From Achromobacter dolens (GTDB lineage: Bacteria; Pseudomonadota; Gammaproteobacteria; Burkholderiales; Burkholderiaceae_B), in NCBI RefSeq assembly GCF_902859745.1, contig NZ_CADIJW010000017.1:1-64000 (forward strand): DNA of 64,000 nt, in the 5' to 3' direction. Below the pieces are notes generated by a model. It was not told the DNA's origin. It was given only the letters and a program-made list of their open reading frames with translations, and did no database searches. The position numbers and the translations under genes were made by a program. Positions 26,620-35,876 of the stretch are shown here, piece after piece (position 1 is the stretch's first letter; every line of letters begins with the position of its first letter).

Positions 26620-27636
26620 TCAGCGGCCGGCGCCCAGCAGTTGGTCGAGCACGCCGTTGGCGGCGAAGTGGGTCTTGGTGATCTGGTCCCACGAGCCCAG
26701 CACGTCCTGCGGATTGATCAGCCGGATCGACGGAAAGCGGCTGGCCGCGGCCTTGACCGCCTCGGGGTCATGCACCCGGTAGTTGAAATCGGTCAGCAGC
26801 TTCTGGATGGCAGGCGAGTACTGGAATTGCAGATAGGCCTCGGCGACCTTGCGCGTGCCTTTCTCGTCGGCGACCTTGTCGACCACCGCCACCGGGAACT
26901 CGGCCAGCACGCTGACCGGCGGCACCACCACCTCGAAGCCCTGCGCCTTGAACTCGTCGCCCTTGGCGATGTTGTTGACCTCGGATTCGAAGGTCAGCAG
27001 CGCGTCGCCCTGGTTGTTCTGGGCAAACGCCACGGTCGCGCCGCGGCCGCCGGTGGGAAAGCTCTCCACGTTCTTGAGCAGCTTGCCGACGAAGGTGCGG
27101 GTCTGCGCGTCGTCGCCCTTGAACTTCTCGTTGGCGTAGAGCCAGGCGCCCAGGTACGAGTAGCGCGCGTTGCCCGAGGTCTTGGGATTCGGGAACACCA
27201 GCTTGACGTCGTCGCGCACCAGGTCGTCCCAGGTCTTGATGTTCTTGGGATTGCCCTTGCGCACCAGGAAGGCGATGGTGCTGTAGTAGGGCGAGCTGTT
27301 GTTGGCGAACTTCTTCTGCCAGTCGGCGGCCAGCAGCTTGTTCTGCGCCAGAATGTCGACGTCGGGCACCTGGTTGAAGGTCACCACGTCGGCCTTCAGG
27401 CCCTGGATGATCGACTGCGCCTGGCGCGAGGTGCCGGCGAACGACTGTTCGATCGTGACGTCCTGCCCGGTCCTGGCCTTCCAGTCGGCCTGGAATTTCG
27501 GATTGATGGCGGCGAACAGTTCGCGCGCGATGTCATAGGACGTGTTGAGCAGGGCCTGGGGCGCTTGCTGGGCTTGGGCGGCGCTGGCGGCCAGCGCCGT
27601 CAGCGTCAGGGCCGAGGCGAGCAGTCGTTTGAGCAA
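26620..27636 (-). CDS. sbp: Sulfate/thiosulfate-binding periplasmic protein
   Basis: 338-residue periplasmic binding protein of the Sbp/CysP family. The signal peptide is LLKRLLASALTLTALAASAAQA and the mature part starts near QQAPQALLNTSYDIAREL. Family motifs: LNTSYDIAREL, QSFAGTSRQAQSIIQGLKAD, VFPNPKTSGNARYSYLGAW. I choose a TTG start at 27636 because GGAGAAG lies just before it and the length matches CysP/Sbp (329-338); the longer frame to 27705 adds an Arg-rich stretch that would spoil the signal peptide. It is the first gene of the sulfate uptake operon. Confidence 0.93.
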   Translation of the reverse strand: MLKRLLASALTLTALAASAAQAQQAPQALLNTSYDIARELFAAINPKFQADWKARTGQDVTIEQSFAGTSRQAQSIIQGLKADVVTFNQVPDVDILAQNKLLAADWQKKFANNSSPYYSTIAFLVRKGNPKNIKTWDDLVRDDVKLVFPNPKTSGNARYSYLGAWLYANEKFKGDDAQTRTFVGKLLKNVESFPTGGRGATVAFAQNNQGDALLTFESEVNNIAKGDEFKAQGFEVVVPPVSVLAEFPVAVVDKVADEKGTRKVAEAYLQFQYSPAIQKLLTDFNYRVHDPEAVKAAASRFPSIRLINPQDVLGSWDQITKTHFAANGVLDQLLGAGR

Positions 27637-27722
27637 AGGGCTTCTCCGGATGAAAGACGCTACGCGGGAAACCCGCGGCCGGGGCGAAAGGCCCCGATAC
27701 CGCATGATGCTTATGCCGGCCG

Positions 27723-27736
27723 ATATTTGGAAATAT
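27723..27736. promoter_or_regulatory. AT-rich dyad upstream of sbp
   Basis: ATATTT-GG-AAATAT in an AT-rich island (27718-27765) between sbp (start 27636) and the LysR gene stop (27848). It is a plausible CysB/LysR-type activation site or core promoter for sulfate uptake. No CysB gene is in the window. Confidence 0.4.
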
Positions 27737-27847
27737 TCAATTACCTTTAACTCATAGCCGGGCGTTGTAACCGGCGCGCCGCACCCGCGTTTTCCGGCAT
27801 GTGGTGGTCTTGCGGATCGACCAGGCCTGGCGCGGGCGGCGCCGGTC

Positions 27848-28792
27848 TCACGGGAACGCCATCAACGCGTCGCTTTCCGCGGGATCGAGCTCGATCAGTT
27901 CGACCCGTTCCGGCGCCATCTCCTTGACCAGCCGGATCAGCATGCGGGCGAACTCGCGCGCCTGCTCCGACGGCGCAAAGGCGCTGGGCAACAGGAAGCC
28001 GTAGGGCATGGTCAGCCGCGGCTCGAAATCGCGCAGCACGATGCCCGGCACATTGGCCGCCAGGATCGGATCGGCCAGCGCAATGCCGATGCCCAGCGCC
28101 GCCAACTGGCAGGCCGACTGGCCGGAGGAAGTTTCCATCACCAGCCGCAACGGCAGCCGGCGCCTGGCCATCAGATCGTCGATGTGCTGACGCAGCAGGG
28201 TGAACGGGCGCAGCGCGATGAAAGGCTCGTCCTGGATGTCGTCGGCGGTGACCACCGCCTTGGCCGCCAGCCGATGGCCCTCGGGCATGGCGATCACCAG
28301 CCGCACCTGGGCGAAGGTGCGCGAGATGATGCCGGGGAAGTCGATCGGCAGCGCCGCCACGCCCAGGTCGAACTGCTGCCCGGACATCCACAGGCCGACG
28401 TCGACCCGCGAGCGCACCTCCAGCGACACCCGCGTATGCGGATGACTGCGGGCAAACTCGGCGATGGCGCGCGGCGTGACGCTGTAGGCGAAATACGGCT
28501 GGGTCAGGATGCGCAGCCAGGCGTCCTGCCTGTCGCGGATCGAATCGGCGATGCGCGAGACCTCTTCGAACCCGGCCAGGATGTGGCGCGTGCCTTCGTA
28601 AAAGCGCAGGCATTCCTGCGTCGGGATCAGGCCGCGCCCCTGGCGCAGGAACAGCGGAAAGCCGACTTCCTCCTCCAGCGCCGAGATCAGCCGGCTGATC
28701 TGCGGCTGGGTCCGATGCATGCGATGCGCGGCCTCGGTAACGCTGCCGGTCTCGAGCACGGCGCGCAGCGCCTGCAGGCGGTTCAGGCGCAT
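27848..28792 (-). CDS. LysR-family transcriptional regulator
   Basis: 314 residues. The N-terminal winged HTH (1-60) has LQALRAVLETGSVTEAAHRM and TQPQISRLISALEEEVGFPL; the C-terminal periplasmic-binding-like effector domain runs from about 90 to 300. The start is at 28792. It is divergent from the class V aminotransferase/oligopeptide operon, with a 181-base gap holding direct repeats at 28889 and 28919, so that operon is its likely target. It is not CysB-like in sequence, though it lies upstream of the sulfate operon. The effector is unknown. Confidence 0.9.
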   Translation of the reverse strand: MRLNRLQALRAVLETGSVTEAAHRMHRTQPQISRLISALEEEVGFPLFLRQGRGLIPTQECLRFYEGTRHILAGFEEVSRIADSIRDRQDAWLRILTQPYFAYSVTPRAIAEFARSHPHTRVSLEVRSRVDVGLWMSGQQFDLGVAALPIDFPGIISRTFAQVRLVIAMPEGHRLAAKAVVTADDIQDEPFIALRPFTLLRQHIDDLMARRRLPLRLVMETSSGQSACQLAALGIGIALADPILAANVPGIVLRDFEPRLTMPYGFLLPSAFAPSEQAREFARMLIRLVKEMAPERVELIELDPAESDALMAFP

Positions 28793-28888
28793 AGGGACAA
28801 ACCCCGATGGGTCGGACAGGGGGGTGGCGCTAGTTGGATACCGCGCCAGAGGGAAAATCGCCTTGGCTGCGCCAACACATTACAAAAG

Positions 28889-28927
28889 CGCATGAATCAA
28901 TACTCCAAACGAAATTGACGCATGAAT
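28889..28927. promoter_or_regulatory. Paired direct repeats CGCATGAAT in a divergent promoter
   Basis: CGCATGAAT occurs at 28889-28897 and again at 28919-28927, exactly 30 bases apart, about three helical turns. The second overlaps the palindrome TGAATTCA. They lie 47-85 bases before the class V aminotransferase start and are candidate LysR binding sites. Confidence 0.45.
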
Positions 28928-28973
28928 TCACGCAATCTTAGGATCATCCCACCTTCAATGAAAGAGGCGCGGC

Positions 28974-30179
28974 GTGAATATCCTCGACAAACCGGTTTCC
29001 GTGGGCGGACCCGCGGCACTTTTTCCCGATGACCGCAACGGCATCGAACAGCTCGACTGGAGCAATATCGGCGACGCGTTTCCGATCAAGCAGCGGCGGG
29101 CCTACCTGAACAACGCCTCGATCGGAGCGCTGAGCCTGCCGGTGGTGGCGGCGGTGAACCGCTTCATGGAGGACGTGCGCGACAACGGCCGCAACGCCTA
29201 TCCCGAGTGGTGCCGCTACGCCGAGGAGACCATCAAGGCCCGCATCGGCCGCCTGATCGGCGCCCATCGCGATGAGATCGCCTACGTCAAGAACACCACC
29301 GAAGGGCTGGTTAACGTGGCCAACGGCTTTCCCTGGCGCGACGGCGACAACCTGATCCTGCCGGACATCGAATACCCGTCCAACGTCTATTGCTGGATGA
29401 AGCTGGCCGCGCGCGGCGTGACCATCCGCTGGGTCAAGAACCGCAACGGCCGCATCCTCGTCGATGACATCCGCAAGCTGATGGATGACCGCACCCGCCT
29501 GGTGTCGCTGAGCGCGGTGCAGTTCTCCAACGGCTTTCGCCAGGACCTGGAGGCCACCGCCAACCTGTGCAACGAGCGCGGCGTCTACCTGAACCTGGAC
29601 GCGATCCAGTGGGCCGGTTCGCTCGAACTGGACGTGGAGAGGCTGGGCGTCCATTTCCTGTCGGTGGGCGGCCACAAGTGGATGCTGGCGCCGATCGGCA
29701 CCGGCTATTTCTATTGCCGCAAGAGCGTGCTGGGCCTGCTGGATCCGCCCAGCGTGGGCTATCACAGCGTCGACAGCACCGAGGACCACATGCACTACCT
29801 GCTGGAGTACCGGGCCAACGCCGGGCGCTTCGAGGAGGCCCTGGCCAACTTCACCGGCATCTGGGGCCTGGACGCCGCGGTGCGCATCCAATTGGCGCTG
29901 ACGCCGGCCCGGATCGAATCGCATATCCTGGAGCTGACCGATTACGCCAGCGCCGCGCTGCAACGCAAGGGCTACCAGATCGTCAGCTCGCGCGCGCCGG
30001 GCGAGGCCTCGGGCAACCTGTCGTTCAAGCACTCGGGCCAGGATGCGCAGGAACTGGCGCTGCGCCTGCGCGAGGCGGGCGTGGATCTGGCGGTGCGCGG
30101 CGGCAACCTGCGCATTTCGCCGAGCTACTACAACGATTCCACTGAAATTGACCGCCTGGTCGAGGCGCTGCCGTCCTGA
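28974..30179 (+). CDS. Class V aminotransferase / cysteine desulfurase-like PLP enzyme
   Basis: 401-residue fold-type I PLP enzyme. Seen: YLNNASIGALSLPVVAA (44-60), VKNTTEGLVNVANG (105-118), the PLP aspartate D209 in LNLDAIQWAG and the Schiff-base lysine K235 in VGGHKWMLAPIGTG. This GGHKW-x-LAP pattern is seen in isopenicillin N epimerase-like and kynureninase-like members rather than in NifS/IscS, and I see no desulfurase cysteine loop. The GTG start at 28974 follows GAGG. The Dpp-type transporter starts 45 bases downstream, so it probably acts on an amino group released from the imported peptide or amino-acid derivative. Confidence 0.88.
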   Translation: MNILDKPVSVGGPAALFPDDRNGIEQLDWSNIGDAFPIKQRRAYLNNASIGALSLPVVAAVNRFMEDVRDNGRNAYPEWCRYAEETIKARIGRLIGAHRDEIAYVKNTTEGLVNVANGFPWRDGDNLILPDIEYPSNVYCWMKLAARGVTIRWVKNRNGRILVDDIRKLMDDRTRLVSLSAVQFSNGFRQDLEATANLCNERGVYLNLDAIQWAGSLELDVERLGVHFLSVGGHKWMLAPIGTGYFYCRKSVLGLLDPPSVGYHSVDSTEDHMHYLLEYRANAGRFEEALANFTGIWGLDAAVRIQLALTPARIESHILELTDYASAALQRKGYQIVSSRAPGEASGNLSFKHSGQDAQELALRLREAGVDLAVRGGNLRISPSYYNDSTEIDRLVEALPS

Positions 30180-30224
30180 GGGCGCGCCTGGCAAGCGGAT
30201 AATCCAGAGCAAAAGGGGTACAAC

Positions 30225-31778
30225 ATGACGTTCAAGCAGACCTGGCGCCGGATGGCGCAACTGGCGGGCGCGTGCGCGCTGGCGGCCGCCGCCGCGGTCG
30301 CGCACGCGGCCGACACGCCCAAGCCCGGCGGCACGCTGCGCTATGGCACGGTGTCGGAAATCGTGTCGCTCGATCCGCACGTCTACGGCGGCAGCGCCTG
30401 GAAGGTCCTGATCGAGGCGCTCTACAGCCCGCTGGCGGGCTACGACAAGAGCGGCGCCATCGTGCCGCGCCTGGCGCAAAGCTGGGACCAGCCCGACGCC
30501 CGCACGATCGTGTTCCACCTGCGGCCCGACGTGGCGTTCCAGGACGGCACGCCGGTGACCGCCGACGACGTCAAGTTCTCGCTCGACCGCATCCTGGAGC
30601 CGGGCACCGGCGCCACGCTGCGCTCGAACCTGCTGGGCGCCACCGTCACCGTGGTGGATCGCGCCACCGTCAAGGTCGAAAAGCCGTCGCCCGACGCCAC
30701 CATGCTGAGCGTGCTGGCCTTGCCCGAGGCGGCCATCGTGTCGCGCAAGTGGGTCGAGAGCGGCGCCAACCTGAAGCTGTCGGCCAACGGCACCGGCCCG
30801 TTCCTCTTGAAGAGCTACGAACCCGCCGTGCGCGCCAGCCTGGTGCGCAACCCGCGCTATTTTGTGGCCGGGCAGCCGTACCTGGACGGCGTTGACTTCC
30901 GCATGATCAAAAGCGACGACGCGCGCGTCAACGCGCTGCGCAGCCAGTCGCTGGACATGATCGACTTCGTGCCGTGGAAGGACATCGACGTCCTGCGCCG
31001 CAATGCCGGCACCAGGATCGACACCGCCGGCGGCGCCTTCATGAGCGTCTGGTTCAACGCCAGCAAGAAGCCGTTCGATGATGCCCGCGTGCGCCGCGCG
31101 GTGTCGTACGCCATCGACCGCGAGGCCGTGTCCAAGGCCGCCTTCTTCGGCTATGGCAAGCCCATCTACGGCGCGCCGACGCCCGAGGATTCGCCGTACT
31201 ACGACAAGTCGCTGGACGGCACCTACAAGCGCGACACCGCCAAGGCCCGCGCGCTGCTGGCCGAGGCTGGCTACGCCAATGGCGTGGACGCGTCGATGGT
31301 GGTGTTCCAGGGCCTGGGCATCTACACCACGATGGCGCAGGTGGTGCAGGCCAACCTGAAGGATGTCGGCATCAACCTGAAGCTGGAGCCGGTCGAATGG
31401 GCCACGCTGGTCGAGCGCAAGAACCGCGGCGACTATGACTCGATGATCTATGGCGTGTCGGTCAAGCTGCCCGACCCCGATGCCTACGCCTATTACCTGG
31501 GCGGCGACTCCAGCTATTGGGCAAAGCCGATCGGCTACCGCGACCCCGAGCTGGAAAAACTGCTGGCCGAGGGCCGCGCGCTGACCGACACGAAGGCGCG
31601 CCAGCCGATCTACCAGCAGGCCGAAAAGCGCATCCTGGAGACCAGTCCCTGGGTGTTCGTGAGCTGGCGCGAACAGGCCCAGGGCTACTTGCGCAAGGTG
31701 CACGGCTACACGCAGTTGGGCGGCGCGCTGAGCGAAAGCAGCCCGGGCATTTCGCTGCCGACCATGTGGATCAACTGA
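30225..31778 (+). CDS. Oligopeptide/dipeptide-type ABC substrate-binding protein
   Basis: 517-residue family 5 periplasmic binding protein with a signal peptide (LAGACALAAAAAVAHAADT). Hallmarks: GGTLRYGTVSEIVSLDPH, VPRLAQSWDQPDARTIVFHL, FQDGTPVTADDVKFSLDR, ANGTGPFLLKSYEP and VRRAVSYAIDREAV. Family members bind peptides, nickel, opines, glutathione or glycosides. Ligand cannot be read, but the linked aminotransferase suggests an amino compound. Confidence 0.93.
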   Translation: MTFKQTWRRMAQLAGACALAAAAAVAHAADTPKPGGTLRYGTVSEIVSLDPHVYGGSAWKVLIEALYSPLAGYDKSGAIVPRLAQSWDQPDARTIVFHLRPDVAFQDGTPVTADDVKFSLDRILEPGTGATLRSNLLGATVTVVDRATVKVEKPSPDATMLSVLALPEAAIVSRKWVESGANLKLSANGTGPFLLKSYEPAVRASLVRNPRYFVAGQPYLDGVDFRMIKSDDARVNALRSQSLDMIDFVPWKDIDVLRRNAGTRIDTAGGAFMSVWFNASKKPFDDARVRRAVSYAIDREAVSKAAFFGYGKPIYGAPTPEDSPYYDKSLDGTYKRDTAKARALLAEAGYANGVDASMVVFQGLGIYTTMAQVVQANLKDVGINLKLEPVEWATLVERKNRGDYDSMIYGVSVKLPDPDAYAYYLGGDSSYWAKPIGYRDPELEKLLAEGRALTDTKARQPIYQQAEKRILETSPWVFVSWREQAQGYLRKVHGYTQLGGALSESSPGISLPTMWIN

Positions 31779-31785
31779 GGCCGGC

Positions 31786-32742
31786 ATGCTGCCTTTCCTG
31801 TTCAGACGCCTGGCGTCGGCCATCGTCACCCTGGCGCTGGCGACGGGCGTGGTCTTCATCGCCATCCACCTGCTGCCGGGCGATCCGGTCGCCATCATGC
31901 TGGGCGATCAGGCCGGCAGCGATCCGGTGGCCGTGGCGCGGGTGCGCTCCCAGCTCGGCCTGGACCTGCCGCTAGGCACGCAGTTCACGCACTGGGCCGG
32001 CGCGCTGGCGCGCGGCGACCTGGGCGTGTCGCTGCGCACCGGCGAGCCGGTGGCCGACGAGCTGGCGCGGCGCATTCCGCGCAGCCTGGAACTGATCGGC
32101 GCCGGCCTGCTGGTGGCCGTGCTGCTGGGAGTGCCGCTGGGCGTGGTGGCGGCGCGCTCGCGCGGCCGGCTGGCGGGCGCCGCGGCCTCGGTGGTGGCGG
32201 TGGCCGGCTTCTCGGCGCCGGTGTTCGTGCTGGGCATCCTGCTGGTGCTGCTGTTCAGCCTGGCGCTGGGCTGGCTGCCGTCGTCGGGCTTCGTGGCGTT
32301 CTCGGACGATCCCGCGCAGCATCTGCTGGCGCTGATTCTGCCGTCGCTGACCATCGGCCTGAACTTCATGGGCGTGGTGGCGCGCATGACCCGCGCCAGC
32401 CTGTCAGACGTCATGGGCCGCGACTACGTCAAGCTGGCCCGCGCCAAGGGTCTGCCGCGCGGCAAGGCGATCCTGCGGCACGCGCTGCCCAACGCGCTGG
32501 TGCCGGTCATCGCCATCGTCGGCGTGCGCGCCGGCAACCTGCTGGGAGGCACCGTCATCATCGAGGCCCTGTTCGACTGGCCGGGCCTGAGTTCGCTGCT
32601 GGTGAGCGCTGCCTTCTCGCGCGACTATCCGGTGATCCAGGGCTCGCTGCTGGCCATCTTCGCCTTGTTCATCCTGATCAGCCTGGTCATCGACCTGGCG
32701 CAGGGTTTCGTCGACCCCCGCATCCGCAGGCCCTCCGCATGA
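31786..32742 (+). CDS. Oligopeptide-type ABC permease (DppB type)
   Basis: 318 residues, six membrane segments: N-terminal MLPFLFRRLASAIVTLALAT, LLPGDPVAIMLGDQAGSDPV, EAA loop DYVKLARAKGLPRGKAILRHALPNAL, end FIDLAQGF-like IDLAQGFVDPRIRRP. It starts 7 bases after the binding protein and overlaps the next permease by 4 bases. Confidence 0.95.
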   Translation: MLPFLFRRLASAIVTLALATGVVFIAIHLLPGDPVAIMLGDQAGSDPVAVARVRSQLGLDLPLGTQFTHWAGALARGDLGVSLRTGEPVADELARRIPRSLELIGAGLLVAVLLGVPLGVVAARSRGRLAGAAASVVAVAGFSAPVFVLGILLVLLFSLALGWLPSSGFVAFSDDPAQHLLALILPSLTIGLNFMGVVARMTRASLSDVMGRDYVKLARAKGLPRGKAILRHALPNALVPVIAIVGVRAGNLLGGTVIIEALFDWPGLSSLLVSAAFSRDYPVIQGSLLAIFALFILISLVIDLAQGFVDPRIRRPSA

Positions 32743-33569
32743 TCGCATTCCTTCGAGCTTCCAAGGCCGGCGTGCCGGTGCACCTGGCGCTGGGCTTCCT
32801 GACGGTGGTGGTGCTGGCCGCCGTCTTCGGGCCGGCGCTGGGGCTGGCCGATCCCTATCGCATCGACGCCGCCAATCTGCTGTCGTCGCCATCCTGGCAG
32901 CACTGGCTGGGCACCGACGAGCTGGGGCGCGACCTGCTGGCCCGCGCGGTGTACGGCGCCCGCGTGTCGCTGTCGGTGGCCGCGGCCGCCGTGATCCTGG
33001 CCGGCGTGCTGGGCGTGGCCGTCGGCGTGGGCGTGGCCTTCCTGGGCCGGCGCGCCGAGGCTGCCGCCATCCGGGTGGTGGACGTGTTCGTGTCGCTGCC
33101 GGAGATTTTCGTGGCGCTGGTGGTGCTGGCCTTCATCGGCGGCAACCTGCCGACGCTGGTCGCCACCATCGGCGTGCTGTACGCGCCGCAGTTCGCCCGG
33201 GTCGCGTGGGGCGTGGCGCGCGGCATCCGGGCGCGCGAGCACGTGCTGGCGGCCAGTTCGCTGGGCGCGGGCACCGGCTGGATCATCTGGCACGAGGTGC
33301 TGCCCAACATGCGCTCCATCATCGCGGTGCAGGCCTCGTTCACTTTTTCCTTCGCGATGCTGCTGGAGGCGGGCCTGAGCTTTCTCGGCCTGGGCGTGCG
33401 TCCGCCGGTGCCGTCGTGGGGGCAGATGGTCGGCTCGCTCAAGAATTACCTGTTCACAAATCCATGGCCGGTGCTGGTGCCGGCGCTGGCGCTGTTCTTC
33501 ACGGTGCTGGCCGTCAACGTGCTGGGCGACTGGCTGCAGGACGCGCTCAATCCGGAGTTGCAACGATGA
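32739..33569 (+). CDS. Oligopeptide-type ABC permease (DppC type)
   Basis: 276 residues, six membrane segments: LGTDELGRDLLARAVYGARV is the DppC/OppC signature, with EAA loop REHVLAASSLGAGTGWIIW and EVLPNMRSIIAVQASFTF. ATGA overlaps at both ends (with 31786-32742 and 33566-34432) show a tight operon. Confidence 0.95.
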   Translation: MIAFLRASKAGVPVHLALGFLTVVVLAAVFGPALGLADPYRIDAANLLSSPSWQHWLGTDELGRDLLARAVYGARVSLSVAAAAVILAGVLGVAVGVGVAFLGRRAEAAAIRVVDVFVSLPEIFVALVVLAFIGGNLPTLVATIGVLYAPQFARVAWGVARGIRAREHVLAASSLGAGTGWIIWHEVLPNMRSIIAVQASFTFSFAMLLEAGLSFLGLGVRPPVPSWGQMVGSLKNYLFTNPWPVLVPALALFFTVLAVNVLGDWLQDALNPELQR

Positions 33570-34428
33570 GCCCCGAAACGGATGTGCTGCTGTCGGTCAG
33601 GAACCTGACCGTCGATTTCGACACGCCGCAGGGGACGTTCGCCGCGGTCAAGGGCGTGGACCTGACCCTGCGGCGCGGCGAGGTGGTGTGCCTGGTGGGC
33701 GAATCGGGCTCGGGCAAATCGGTCACCGGCTTTTCCCTGATGGGATTGGTGGACGCGCCCGGACGGGTCGCGGCCGACGAGCTGCGTTTCGCCGGCCGCG
33801 ACCTGTTGCGCGCCACCGAACGCGAACGCGACGCGCTGCGCGGCAAGGACATCGCCATGGTGTTCCAGGAGCCGATGACCGCCCTCAACCCCGGCCGCAA
33901 CGTCGGCAGCCAGATTGCCGAAGTCATGCGCATCCATGGCGACATCGGCCGCCAGGCCGCCTGGGAGCGGGCGGTGGCGCTGCTGGAGCGGGTCGGCATC
34001 CGCGAACCGGCGCAGCGCGCCAAGGCCTATCCGCATGAGCTGTCCGGCGGGATGCGGCAGCGGGTCATGATCGCCATCGCCTGCGCCTTGTCGCCACGGC
34101 TGATCATCGCCGACGAGCCGACCACCGCGCTGGACGTGACGGTGCAGGCCCAGGTGCTGGAACTGCTGTTTTCAATCCAGGCCGAGACCGGCGCCGCCGT
34201 GCTGTTCATCACGCACGACCTGGGCGTGGTGGCCGAGATCGCCGACCGCGTGGTGGTGATGCGGGCGGGCGAAGTGGTGGAGGAGGGCGACGTGGGCCGG
34301 ATCTTCGGCCGGCCCGCGCATCCCTACACCCAGGCGCTGCTGGCCGCCGTGCCGGACGTCGACGCGCCGCGCGATCGCGGCCGCCGGCTGGCGCGGCGTG
34401 CGCGGGCCGAGGCACAAGGATCCTCATC

Positions 34429-34432
<4 letters not shown>
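33566..34432 (+). CDS. Oligopeptide-type ABC ATP-binding protein (DppD type)
   Basis: 288 residues. Walker A GESGSGKS (45-52), Q-loop MVFQEPMTALNPGRNVG, signature LSGGMRQRVMIA, Walker B RLIIADEPTTALDVT, switch FITHDLGVVAEIADR. It is shorter at the C-terminus than DppD (about 325): it ends RRLARRARAEAQGSSS soon after AVPDVDAPRDR, so the usual cysteine-containing C-terminal segment is truncated. It overlaps its partner by 4 bases. Confidence 0.93.
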
Positions 34433-35250
<818 letters not shown>

Positions 35251-35256
35251 TCCGGG

Positions 35257-35286
35257 GCGCGGGCTTGACGCGGATCAAGCCCGCGC
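35257..35286 (+). terminator. Long hairpin after the oligopeptide operon
   Basis: Perfect 12-bp stem GCGCGGGCTTGA/TCAAGCCCGCGC with a 6-base loop, 7 bases past the last stop. There is no T run, so it may be an mRNA 3'-end stabiliser or Rho-assisted terminator. Confidence 0.6.
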
Positions 35287-35383
35287 ATCGGCCGCGGCCG
35301 TTGACGCGTTTCCGAACGTCCTACAAGGCGCCGCGCACCTTTTTGGCCGGATCCTGCGTGCTACCATCGGCGCCTTCGAGGGG

Positions 35384-35788
35384 ATGCGAATGCACACGGG
35401 CGCCAATACCGGGAGACGATGGACCGCGTTAGCCGCGGCGTTCCTGTTCGTGTTCCAGGCGCTGATCGCCTCCGCCGCGCTGCCCGGCCCTGGCGCCAGG
35501 GCGGGCGCCACCACCATCATCTGCACGGCCAGCGGCCCGCGCGTGGTCACGCTGGACGCCGAGGGCGGCGTCGCGCAGGACGCGCAACAACACAGCGGCG
35601 CCTTGCCGCATTGCTGCTTCGCCGGCTGCGCCATGCTCGGCGCCGCGGCGTTGTCCGGGCTGCTGCCGCTGGCCTGGCGCCTGCCCGTGGTGCGGCAGGC
35701 GCTGCCGGCGCCCACCGTCGACATCCACTTCTCCAGCGCGCAGGCGCGATTGCCGCGGCAGTCGCGCGCGCCGCCCGTCCTGGCCTGA
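35384..35788 (+). CDS. DUF2946 exported protein, second copy
   Basis: 134 residues, paralogous to the product of 12312-12773: N-terminal hydrophobic segment ALAAAFLFVFQALIASAA, IICTASGPRVVTLDAEG, the Cys/His cluster LPHCCFAGCAMLGA and a C-terminal PRQSRAPP. It lies 88 bases before an OprC-like copper receptor gene in the same direction, just as the other copy lies before copC-copD. I infer a role in copper handling, perhaps metal binding at the periplasmic face. The start is at 35384 or the ATG two codons on. Confidence 0.8.
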   Translation: MRMHTGANTGRRWTALAAAFLFVFQALIASAALPGPGARAGATTIICTASGPRVVTLDAEGGVAQDAQQHSGALPHCCFAGCAMLGAAALSGLLPLAWRLPVVRQALPAPTVDIHFSSAQARLPRQSRAPPVLA

Positions 35789-35876
35789 ACCCCACCCGTT
35801 CCCGTTGTTGCTGGCGCGCCTTGCTTGCGGCCCGCGCGGCCGCGCGCGTCCAGCCCGTTCAGATCCAGAGACTCTC

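Noticed and set aside
27848-28792. Reading the LysR gene as cysB because it lies upstream of the sulfate operon
   Set aside because: The protein lacks recognisable CysB features and is divergent from another operon with paired repeats in the promoter.
28944-31898. A 984-codon open frame on the minus strand
   Set aside because: Antisense to the class V aminotransferase and family 5 binding-protein genes; the composition is that of a shadow frame.
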